The notes under the pieces: generated by a model
The model's input: only the letters and a program-made list of their open reading frames with translations
Databases searched by the model: none
Told to the model about the DNA's origin: nothing
Program-made: the position numbers and the translations under genes
From: an uncultured Christensenellaceae bacterium
GTDB lineage: Bacteria > Bacillota > Clostridia > Christensenellales > Christensenellaceae
Length of the DNA stretch: 64,000 nucleotides
Direction: 5' to 3'
Assembly (NCBI GenBank): GCA_910588425.1
Contig: CAJUPM010000001.1
Location: forward strand, 48,151 to 112,150
Part shown: positions 57,171 to 64,000 of the stretch, in pieces
Position numbering within the stretch: position 1 is the first letter of the stretch
Layout of the letters: each line of letters starts with the position of its first letter

Positions 57171-57290
57171 GGTTTTGCATCCTCGTTTCATGAAAATGGG
57201 GCAACAGCCCGTTTGCAATGGGAACAAAAGCAGAGCGTTTTTTACTGATTCTTCCAAGATACCCAGCCTCCGGAGCAGGCGGAAAAGCCG

Positions 57291-57365
57291 GAACTCTTTA
57301 GGCTCGCAGTTAGGCATAAATTTTCGGGTGACATGCGCCGCGCCTTCATGGCCGCCGTCCGACGC
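57291..57365 (-). pseudogene. Decayed duplicate of the 3' end of the HAD gene
   Basis: These 25 codons repeat the last 25 codons of the HAD gene (57380-57454) at an offset of 89 bases: 57 of 75 bases and 16 of 25 residues agree (DxxHEG-AHV--KFM---EPKEF). The stop codon is lost and the frame runs on toward hprK. Seventeen of the 18 base differences are transitions. There is no start codon or upstream part, so it is not a gene. Confidence 0.85.
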
Positions 57366-57376
57366 AAGCCGGAGGG

Positions 57377-58192
57377 TTAGAACTCCTTGGGCTCGCGGCC
57401 AAGCATGAATTTTTCGATGACATGCGCCACGCCCTCGTGGTCGTTATCCGGCGCGATGTAGTCGGAAACTTCTTTGATCTCATCTAGCGCGTTGCCGATG
57501 GCGACGCCCAGCCCGGCATAGATGATCATGCTCTCGTCGATCTGGTTATCGCCGATGGCGATGAGCTCTTCTCTCTTCAGGCCGAGCATTTTCTCCAGAG
57601 CTTTGAGCGCGTTGCCCTTGTTGCCCTCGGGGTTGTTCATCTCCAGGAACGTGGGGCGGGAGCGCCCGATATTCAGCATGGGGAAACGCTCCAAGGCCTC
57701 GGCCTGCACTTCCAGCAGGCGCTCGGGCTCTGCCAGAATGAGCACTTTGGGCGTGTTCAGTTCAGCTACGGGAATCTCGTGCAGATTGGGCGTCTCTACC
57801 GGGGTCAGCCCGCTGATCTCGTTGTAGATATCTGCCCATTTGCTGTATTTTTCAAAATAGAAATTCTCGTCTTTGAAGATCTGAACGTGCACATCTTTCT
57901 CTTTTGCAAAATTCAAAACTTCCTTGACGATCTCGTTTGGGATATAGCAGGTGTGGATCATGTTGAAATTGCCGTCCACCACCTGTGCGCCGCCGCTGCA
58001 AATGCAGGGAGATTTAAGCCCCAGCGGCCCATAGATTTCCTTGACGTTCGCAGCCACGCGCCCGGTGGCCAGCACGCAGTGCAGCCCGGCGGCCTCTGCC
58101 TCTTTCATGACGGCAAGGCTGTGATCGGTCAGTTTTTTCTCGGATGTCAGAAGCGTGCCGTCGATATCGATGGCGATTAACTTATAGCTCAT
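57377..58192 (-). CDS. Cof-type HAD-superfamily phosphatase
   Basis: 271 residues from ATG 58192. HAD motif I IAIDIDGTLLTSEKKL, motif II LATGRV, Lys in GNKGNALKALEKMLG, motif IV AIGDNQIDESMI; the large C2B cap between motifs II and III is that of the Cof/YidA group, which dephosphorylate sugar phosphates or FMN/PLP-like compounds. The exact substrate is unknown. Its ribosome site is weak (GAGAGG about 14 bases upstream). A degraded copy of its last 25 codons lies just after the stop. Confidence 0.92.
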   Translation of the reverse strand: MSYKLIAIDIDGTLLTSEKKLTDHSLAVMKEAEAAGLHCVLATGRVAANVKEIYGPLGLKSPCICSGGAQVVDGNFNMIHTCYIPNEIVKEVLNFAKEKDVHVQIFKDENFYFEKYSKWADIYNEISGLTPVETPNLHEIPVAELNTPKVLILAEPERLLEVQAEALERFPMLNIGRSRPTFLEMNNPEGNKGNALKALEKMLGLKREELIAIGDNQIDESMIIYAGLGVAIGNALDEIKEVSDYIAPDNDHEGVAHVIEKFMLGREPKEF

Positions 58193-58239
58193 AGTATTCC
58201 GGTTTCCTCTCCAATTTCTCTTGAAATGATTTCCCATTT

Positions 58240-58267
58240 ATTATACAGGAAAAAGTGGTGAAAGCAA
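58240..58267 (-). promoter_or_regulatory. Promoter of the HAD-hprK-whiA-HPr series
   Basis: Minus strand TTGCTT (58267-58262), 16 bases, TATAAT (58245-58240). Confidence 0.72.
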
Positions 58268-58276
58268 AGAGCTTTG

Positions 58277-58285
58277 TGTTATAAT
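58277..58285 (+). promoter_or_regulatory. Extended -10 promoter of dnaE
   Basis: TGT-TATAAT; the -35 region is weak. It is back to back with the minus-strand promoter. Confidence 0.6.
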
Positions 58286-58353
58286 TTAAGAGAAAGTGTT
58301 GGAAAAGGCCAATGGACAGACGGGGCGGCACCGCCCAGGAGAAGGAGACAAAA

Positions 58354-61300
58354 ATGCCGGATTTTGTGCATTTGCATGTTCATAGTGAATACAGCCTGCT
58401 GGATGGAGCAGCGAGAATTTCCGAGCTCCCAAAGCGTGCAAAAGAGCTGGGCCAAAAGGCGCTGGCGATTACGGATCACGGCGTGATGTACGGCGTGGTG
58501 GATTTCTATACCGCCTGCAAAAAGGAAGGCGTTAAGCCCATCATCGGCTGCGAGATGTATGTGGCCGAGGATCTGCGGGAAAAGAGCCAGGCGGCCCGGG
58601 AGTATGCGCATCTGATTCTGCTGGCAAAAAATAACGAGGGCTATAAAAACCTCATGCGCCTTTGCTCCATCGCATCCGTGGAAGGATACTACTATAAGCC
58701 CCGCATCGATTACCAGACCATTGAAAAGCATAAAGAGGGGCTCATCTGCCTTTCGGCCTGCATCGCCGGGGATATCCCCCAGCTGCTGCTCTCGGGGCAG
58801 AAACAGAAGGCATATGAGCTGGCCGGCCGGCTGAAGGCCATGTTCGTAGAGGATTTTTACCTGGAATTGCAGGATCACGGCCTGGCCGAGCAGAAGCGGG
58901 TCAACCCTATGCTCATCGCCATGGCAAGGGAGCTGGAAATTCCGCTGGTCGTCACCAACGATTCGCACTATATCCGCAAGGAGGATGCCCGGGCGCAGGA
59001 GATTCTGATGTGCCTGCAGATGGGGCGGACGCTGGAACAGGGCGGTCTGATGGAGACGGACGAGTTCTATCTCAAGAGCGGCGAGGAGATGAGCGCACTG
59101 TTTTTGGATGTTCCCGAAGCGATAGAAAATACCGCAAAGATCGCGGAGAAATGTGATGTGGAGATCGAGATGGGGCGCATCCGCCTGCCTGCTTTCGATG
59201 TCCCGGATGGCTTTACCAACGAAGGCTATCTGGAGCATCTGGTGCAAAAAGGGCTCTGCGAGCGCTATGGGCAGGAGCGCGCCCAGAGCAGTGAATTGCA
59301 GGAGCGCGCCCGCTACGAGCTGAAAACCATCCTGGATATGGGCTTTTGCGATTACTTTCTCATCGTCTGGGATTATATGGATTTTGCCCGGAGAAACAGC
59401 ATTATGGTGGGCCCGGGCCGGGGCAGCGCGGCGGGCAGCATCGTCGCCTATGCCCTGCATATCACGGATATCGATCCGCTGGAATACAACCTGCTCTTCG
59501 AGCGCTTTTTAAACCCGGAGCGCGTCTCCATGCCGGATATCGATATCGATTTCTGCATCGAGCGCCGGGGTGAAGTCATCGACTATGTCGCGGAGAAATA
59601 CGGCAAGGATAAAGTCGCCCAGATCATCACATTCGGCACACTGGGCGCCAAGCAGGTGGTGCGGGATGTCGCCAGAGTCATGCGCATCCCGGTGGCAGAT
59701 GCAGACCGCATCGCCAAGCTCATCCCCTTTGCCCTGAAAATGACCATCAAAAAGGCGCTGGAGCAGTCGGATAAGCTGCGCATGGAATACCAGAACAACC
59801 CGCAGGTGCATGAATGGCTGGATATGGCCATGAAAGTCGAGGGGATGCCGCGCCAGAGCGGGACGCATGCGGCGGCCGTCGTCATCACGGGCGAGCCGGT
59901 TACGGAATATGCCCCGCTGGCGCTGAACAAAAAGGACGAGAGCATCACAACCCAGTATCACATGAACAACATCAACGATCTGGGGCTGCTCAAGATGGAT
60001 TTCCTGGGCCTGCGCACGCTCACAGTCATCCGGGATACGCTGGCGATGGTCAAAGCCGGGCGGGGGATAGAGGTGGATATCGACCATCTGAACCTTGCGG
60101 ATCCCAAAATTTACGAGATGATCTCTTCCGGCAATACCGAGGGCATCTTCCAGCTGGAAAGCGAGGGCATGACCAGCCTGATGACCCGCCTGCTGCCAGA
60201 AAATCTCGGGGATATCATGGTGGGCATCTCGCTGTTCCGGCCGGGGCCTATGGCAAAAATACCGGATTATATCGAGTATAAGCATCACCCGGAGCGCGTG
60301 AAATACGATCACCCCATTCTGGAGAAAATTCTGAAGGATACCTATGGCTGCATGGTCTATCAGGAGCAGGTCATGGAGATCGTGCGGGATATGGCGGGCT
60401 ACTCTCTGGCGCGAAGCGATGAAGTGCGCCGGGCCATGGCGAAAAAGAAAGCGGATGTCATGGAGCGGGAGCGCAAAATTTTCGTCTATGGCGGAGAGGG
60501 CATCGAGGGCGCCGTCGCAAGGGGCGTTCCCGAGGCGGTTGCCCAGCATGTGTTCGACCAGATGATGGATTTTGCCCAGTATGCCTTCAATAAGTCCCAT
60601 GCCTGCGCCTATGCCGTCGTCGCCTATCAGACGGCCTATTTGAAGTGCTACTATGAGCCGGAATATATGGCCGCGCTGTTAAACAGCTTCATCTCCTCTT
60701 CGGATAAGCTCTCGCACTATATGAGCTACCTCAAACGGGCAGGCATCCAAATCCTGCTGCCGGATATCAATAAAAGCGGCCGGCTGTTCACCGTTGAGGA
60801 TGGGAAGGTGCGCTTTGGGCTTTCCGCGCTGACGGGCGTCGGCGATTCCATCGAGCTGGTATTTGAGGAGCGCAAAAAAGGCGATTATGAGGATTTCGAG
60901 GATTTCGTGCGCCGCAACGCCGGGCATATCAACAAGGCGCAGATCGAATCGCTCATCCTTTCGGGTGCGTTCGATTTTTCCGGCGCGCACCGCAGTCAGC
61001 TGATGATGGTCTATGAAAAGATCTATAAAAACGCCCAAAATGAGGCCAAGTTGGCCAGCACCGGGCAAATCAGCCTGTTCTCGTTTTCCGAGGAGACCAG
61101 GCCCCAGAAGACGCCGCTGCCCGATATTCCCGAATACGACGACCGCCTGCGCCTGACGCTGGAAAAGGAAAAGGCGGGGCTGTATCTTTCCGGGCATCCG
61201 CTGGCAAAATATGCGGATATGCTGGCAAAGCAGAAAGTTGGCGTCGCGGATATTCTGGCCAGCGCGGATGACGAGGAAAAACAGCGCTATTTTGAGAGCA

Positions 61301-61782
61301 GAACCGTGGAGCTTGTGGGCATTCTCTCCTCCCTGCGCACCCGCACCACCAAAAAGACCCGGCAGATGATGGCAAACGCCACATTTGAAGATCTCTCGGG
61401 CACCATCGGCGTAACCATCTTTCCGGCCGCCTATGCCAACAATGAAGCCAACCTGCGCACGGATGAGATTTGCCGCATCAAGGCCAAGGTTGCCGTGGGC
61501 GAAGAGCCCGAGCTTTTGCTGGACGATATTCGCCCCTATGTGCAGAAAGCTGGGGAGAACGCGCAAAAGCTCTATCTGCGTATGCCGGATGAAAATCTCG
61601 ATATGATCCGGGCGATCAAGGCAGTGCTCCAGAGCTATCAGGGGGAGAGCCCGGTGCGCGTCGCCGTGCAAAAGACGGGCAAAGTTTACAGCATGGGCGA
61701 TGCGCTGAACGTCGCCATCAGCGACCCTCTGCTGGCCCGGCTCAAGGCCCTGGTGGGGGAGGGAAACGTCGCGGTCAAATAA
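58354..61782 (+). CDS. dnaE: DNA polymerase III subunit alpha (DnaE)
   Basis: 1142 residues from ATG 58354, behind AGGAGAAGGAGAC. PHP domain at residues ~3-210 (FVHLHVHSEYSLLDGA, ITDHGVMYG), polymerase core with GPGRGSAAGS and MPDIDIDFC (catalytic Asp residues), PQSGTHAAAV-like element, tandem HhH and an OB fold near residues 970-1060 (VELVGILSSLRTRTTKKTRQMMANATFEDLSG). It is the DnaE type, not PolC, as there is no exonuclease insert. In most Clostridia DnaE works beside PolC. A terminator follows. Confidence 0.97.
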   Translation: MPDFVHLHVHSEYSLLDGAARISELPKRAKELGQKALAITDHGVMYGVVDFYTACKKEGVKPIIGCEMYVAEDLREKSQAAREYAHLILLAKNNEGYKNLMRLCSIASVEGYYYKPRIDYQTIEKHKEGLICLSACIAGDIPQLLLSGQKQKAYELAGRLKAMFVEDFYLELQDHGLAEQKRVNPMLIAMARELEIPLVVTNDSHYIRKEDARAQEILMCLQMGRTLEQGGLMETDEFYLKSGEEMSALFLDVPEAIENTAKIAEKCDVEIEMGRIRLPAFDVPDGFTNEGYLEHLVQKGLCERYGQERAQSSELQERARYELKTILDMGFCDYFLIVWDYMDFARRNSIMVGPGRGSAAGSIVAYALHITDIDPLEYNLLFERFLNPERVSMPDIDIDFCIERRGEVIDYVAEKYGKDKVAQIITFGTLGAKQVVRDVARVMRIPVADADRIAKLIPFALKMTIKKALEQSDKLRMEYQNNPQVHEWLDMAMKVEGMPRQSGTHAAAVVITGEPVTEYAPLALNKKDESITTQYHMNNINDLGLLKMDFLGLRTLTVIRDTLAMVKAGRGIEVDIDHLNLADPKIYEMISSGNTEGIFQLESEGMTSLMTRLLPENLGDIMVGISLFRPGPMAKIPDYIEYKHHPERVKYDHPILEKILKDTYGCMVYQEQVMEIVRDMAGYSLARSDEVRRAMAKKKADVMERERKIFVYGGEGIEGAVARGVPEAVAQHVFDQMMDFAQYAFNKSHACAYAVVAYQTAYLKCYYEPEYMAALLNSFISSSDKLSHYMSYLKRAGIQILLPDINKSGRLFTVEDGKVRFGLSALTGVGDSIELVFEERKKGDYEDFEDFVRRNAGHINKAQIESLILSGAFDFSGAHRSQLMMVYEKIYKNAQNEAKLASTGQISLFSFSEETRPQKTPLPDIPEYDDRLRLTLEKEKAGLYLSGHPLAKYADMLAKQKVGVADILASADDEEKQRYFESRTVELVGILSSLRTRTTKKTRQMMANATFEDLSGTIGVTIFPAAYANNEANLRTDEICRIKAKVAVGEEPELLLDDIRPYVQKAGENAQKLYLRMPDENLDMIRAIKAVLQSYQGESPVRVAVQKTGKVYSMGDALNVAISDPLLARLKALVGEGNVAVK

Positions 61783-61811
61783 ATAGGCCGGGCGGCGGAA
61801 AATTTGGAATC

Positions 61812-61840
61812 AAAAAGCGCTCCCAAGCGGGAGCGCTTTT
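61812..61840. terminator. Terminator between dnaE and a convergent gene
   Basis: AAAAAGCGCTCCC-AAGC-GGGAGCGCTTTTGC. Confidence 0.9.
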
Positions 61841-61845
61841 GCTTG

Positions 61846-62388
61846 CTACGGATTCTTTTCCTGCCGCTCTATCAGCGCCAGAATGCGCGGCCTGTTATAC
61901 CGCTGTATGATGACGAACAGCAGATCAAACCCCGCGGTGGCCAGGGAAGTCAGGAAGAACACCCAAAAATCCCCGAAAGGAACAGCCATCAGCAAGGGCA
62001 GAAAGCTCAGGGCGACGATGATCTCGTGCGTAACTTCGGCCTGGCACGTAGCCTGGGCGATTTCAGCTGGCGAATGCCTTTGCAGAGAGAACGACTCGGG
62101 CTGATAGGTGGGCAAATAGGCCTTCCATTTTTTTACTTCCAGCCGGGCATAGAGCTTTTTTTCAAAAGGGCGGGGCCGATACCACTTTTTATGGCAGCTC
62201 GTATGGCCGCGCATCGCGCAGCATACCGCCGCGCCGACCAGGATCCGCATGAGCAGATGATAGCAGAAGGTTCCAAACGTGATAGCCAGCGAAAGATAAG
62301 CGGATGCGCGAAAAAAATGATAGAGCGCAGTAAAAAGGGTTGTGAAAAGCACGCTGAGAAGCGTGCTTATTCCTAGAAGTTTTGGCAT
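61846..62388 (-). CDS. Membrane protein, possibly of the CrtO-type acyltransferase family
   Basis: 180 residues with four hydrophobic segments (near residues 7-27, 30-57, 125-140 and 143-160). The cytoplasmic part KKWYRPRPFEKKLYARLEVKKWKAYLP, the TCQAEVTHE segment and the ending IIQRYNRPRILALI resemble glycosyl-4,4'-diaponeurosporenoate acyltransferase-like proteins, a family with many members outside carotenoid pathways. No carotenoid gene is near, so the substrate is open. It lies 13 bases behind pfkA, and a hairpin (AGCACGCT/AGCGTGCT, 62347-62368) falls inside its first codons. Confidence 0.6.
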   Translation of the reverse strand: MPKLLGISTLLSVLFTTLFTALYHFFRASAYLSLAITFGTFCYHLLMRILVGAAVCCAMRGHTSCHKKWYRPRPFEKKLYARLEVKKWKAYLPTYQPESFSLQRHSPAEIAQATCQAEVTHEIIVALSFLPLLMAVPFGDFWVFFLTSLATAGFDLLFVIIQRYNRPRILALIERQEKNP

Positions 62389-62401
62389 ATTTGCTCCAAA
62401 A

Positions 62402-63364
62402 TCAGTAATTGCTCATGGCCAAATGCTGGTTATAGAGGTCGTAATCGAACTTGAGCGGCATAGCCAGCGCTTCGTCGATATCGTCGTCGATGATCTTGTT
62501 GTCGCGGATGCCGACCACCCGGCCGCCAATGCCCTCCACTAAGAGCCCCACAGCGCGGATGCCCATCTTCTGCGCCAGAACGCGGTCGAAGGCCGAGGGC
62601 GCGCCGCCCCGCTGCACATAGCCCAGCACGATGCACTTGGTATCGTAGCCGGCTTTTTGGCGGATATAGTCCGCAAGATCCCAGCCCTTGCCTGCACCCT
62701 CGCTCATGACGATGATGCTGTTGCTCTTGCCCTTCTGCTCTCTGGTTTTGAGCTCCTGGCAAAGCGTGTCGTAATCGTGGGGCACTTCGGGCAGCACGAT
62801 ATATTCCGCTTCCCCGGCGACGCCTGCCTGCAATGCGATGTCGCCGCAGTTTCTGCCCATGACCTCCACGACTGCAATGCGGTCGTGCGAGAGCATGGTA
62901 TCCCGGATTTTGGCGATCTCGCCAATAACGCAGTTGACGGCCGTGTCAAAGCCGATGGTGTAATCCGTGTAAGCCAAATCGTTGTCGATGGTGCCGGGCA
63001 GGCCAATCGTGGGCACGCCCAGGTGGTGCAGAGCCTTTGCGCCCTGGAAGCTGCCGTCGCCGCCAATGACGACCAGGCCGTCAATGCCGAATTTATGGAG
63101 CACGTCCACGGCCTTTTTCTGCCCTTCCGGCGTTTTCATTTCCAGGCAGCGCGCGGTTTTGAGAATGGTTCCGCCTTTATTGACGATAAATTCAACCTGC
63201 TTGCTGCGGATTTCGGCCAGGCCGCCGCTGATCAGGCCGGCATAGCCTCCGAGCACGCCCACCGGCGTGATGCCTTTGGCTTTTGCAGTCCGTACAACAG
63301 CGTTGATGGCGGCATTCATAGCGGGGGTGTCTCCGCCGCTTGTCAGAATCGCAATTCTCTTCAT
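62402..63364 (-). CDS. pfkA: ATP-dependent 6-phosphofructokinase
   Basis: 320 residues from ATG 63364 (GGAGAG 8 bases upstream). Phosphorylates fructose-6-phosphate, the committed step of glycolysis. KRIAILTSGGDTPAMNA and GIDGLVVIGGDGSFQGA bind ATP (the GGDGS form marks ATP rather than PPi use), LPGTIDNDLAYTDYTIGFDTA has the catalytic Asp, VEVMGRNCGDIAL binds substrate, and VLGYVQRGGAPSAFDR is the second signature. The length is standard for bacterial PfkA. Confidence 0.97.
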   Translation of the reverse strand: MKRIAILTSGGDTPAMNAAINAVVRTAKAKGITPVGVLGGYAGLISGGLAEIRSKQVEFIVNKGGTILKTARCLEMKTPEGQKKAVDVLHKFGIDGLVVIGGDGSFQGAKALHHLGVPTIGLPGTIDNDLAYTDYTIGFDTAVNCVIGEIAKIRDTMLSHDRIAVVEVMGRNCGDIALQAGVAGEAEYIVLPEVPHDYDTLCQELKTREQKGKSNSIIVMSEGAGKGWDLADYIRQKAGYDTKCIVLGYVQRGGAPSAFDRVLAQKMGIRAVGLLVEGIGGRVVGIRDNKIIDDDIDEALAMPLKFDYDLYNQHLAMSNY

Positions 63365-63373
63365 GTAACCCAC

Positions 63374-63611
63374 TCTCCAGACTTAAAAAATTAAAATAGT
63401 ATGCCATTTATTTCAGGCGCAATTTTCGGTGAAAAACAGAGCAAGCAAAGTTGTGCCAAAAAATGAATCCAGTATGAAACGAAATTGTAAACAACTTTCG
63501 CATTGCTAAAAATTTTAGCACAAAATAACGCTCAAAGCAACTAAAAAACACATCTCCCAGCAAGCTTTCCTAAAAATTTCTGAGCGCCGCCAATGCAGAA
63601 AAAACGAATGG
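63374..63611. other. Intergenic region upstream of pfkA
   Basis: About 240 A+T-rich bases between divergent genes. It must hold the pfkA promoter, but only weak -10 candidates (CATACT/TACTAT near 63395-63405) are visible. No riboswitch, repeat or operator is recognised. Confidence 0.4.
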
Positions 63612-63640
63612 ATGACTTTTGCCGCGCACTGCGGTATACT
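63612..63640 (+). promoter_or_regulatory. Promoter of the last GNAT gene
   Basis: ATGACT (63612-63617), 17 bases, TATACT (63635-63640). Confidence 0.55.
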
Positions 63641-63671
63641 TTCTATAACGATTGAATGACGGAGGCAGGCC

Positions 63672-64000
63672 ATGGAAGGGGAAGTGACGCTGATTCGGGC
63701 CGGCGCAGGCGACGCGGAGCGGCTTTGGCAGATGCAGACAGAGGCGTTTTCCGGCCTGCTTGCAAAATATCAGGATTTTGAAACCAGCCCGGGCAACGAG
63801 CCGCTGCAAAAGGTGCGGCAGCGCCTGGCCCAGAGCGAGACGTATTTCTATTTTATCTGCGCCGATGGGCAGAAAGTGGGTGCAATTCGCGTGGTGGATT
63901 CTGGGTGCGGCGCGCCAAAGCGCATCAGCCCGCTGTTCGTTTTGAAAGAATACCGCGGCAGAGGCTTTGCGCAAAAGGCGATTTTGGCCTGTGAAGCGGT
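63672..64000 (+). CDS. GNAT-family N-acetyltransferase (3' end missing)
   Basis: The frame opens at ATG 63672 behind GGAGGCAGG and runs off the window after 109 codons. VTLIRAGAGDAERLWQMQTEAF at the start, a strand pair ETYFYFICADGQKVGAIRVV, and the acetyl-CoA loop in LKEYRGRGFAQKAIL are clear GNAT features. The substrate is unknown and the C-terminal part cannot be seen. Confidence 0.85.
   Translation, partial: MEGEVTLIRAGAGDAERLWQMQTEAFSGLLAKYQDFETSPGNEPLQKVRQRLAQSETYFYFICADGQKVGAIRVVDSGCGAPKRISPLFVLKEYRGRGFAQKAILACEA

Noticed and set aside
57171..57317. Longer start for hprK
   Set aside because: The extra codons are the decayed HAD fragment and its flank; ATG 57170 gives the family's normal start.

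Overview
The window is a 64 kb stretch of a G+C-rich (mid-50s % by eye), low-GC-class-type Bacillota chromosome, most likely a spore-forming member of the Clostridia. Evidence: a cotJABC-type spore coat operon, WhiA and HPr kinase, T-box and yybP-ykoY leaders, strong AGGAGG ribosome binding sites, TTG/GTG starts, and Rho-independent terminators after almost every operon. I cannot name the genus. No tRNA, rRNA, CRISPR array, transposase or phage structural gene is visible.

Layout. 1-7 kb: end of thrS, asnA, asnS, an FGGY sugar kinase, and an A+T-richer gene for a Cys-rich/TIR protein. 7-11 kb (minus): an SRPBCC-GNAT fusion, then an overlapping trio of D-aminopeptidase-like P1 peptidase, Asp/Glu-type racemase and LysA-like decarboxylase. 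11-17 kb: Pit phosphate transporter with its DUF47 partner, a small XRE regulator, DUF362 protein, YjjG-like phosphatase, AI-2E-family membrane protein. 17-21 kb: a heterodimeric ABC exporter behind an attenuator-like leader, then an XRE-SLOG gene pair. 21.6-25.4 kb: a hairpin-rich repeat, then a T-box leader with a predicted Phe (TTC) specifier driving a TrpXYZ-type ABC importer. 25.5-30.2 kb: rbsK-deoC and a Mn2+-riboswitch-controlled P-type cation ATPase. 30.4-37 kb: the complete F-type ATP synthase operon, with a delta subunit cut down to its C-terminal domain. 37-38.4 kb: an S24/XRE repressor divergent from two small genes, with twin operators. 38.5-39.8 kb: cotJCBA. 40-45.4 kb: DUF5685, membrane protein, DnaJ-like, FHA, FtsW/RodA and class B PBP. 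45.5-50 kb: a small XRE/unknown divergent pair, uvrC, DUF2461, queH, tenA. 50-58 kb (mostly minus): rapZ, murB, an orphan solute-binding protein, an ANTAR regulator and GNAT, a cytidine-deaminase-like gene, a His15-less HPr (Crh-like), whiA, hprK, and a Cof-type HAD hydrolase followed by a decayed duplicate of its own 3' end. 58-64 kb: dnaE, a CrtO-like membrane protein, pfkA and a partial GNAT gene.

Functionally most of the window is housekeeping: translation, energy conversion, wall synthesis, repair, replication, glycolysis and its HPr-based control. The points most worth a second look are the TIR protein with a nine-cysteine N-terminus, the S24 repressor unit with duplicated operators, the XRE-SLOG pair and its shortened paralogue, the Phe-type T-box on a TrpXYZ-like importer, the delta subunit without its N-terminal domain, the mixed ion-site signature in subunit c, the Lys15/Ser46 HPr beside hprK, and the 89-bp-offset duplication behind the HAD gene.
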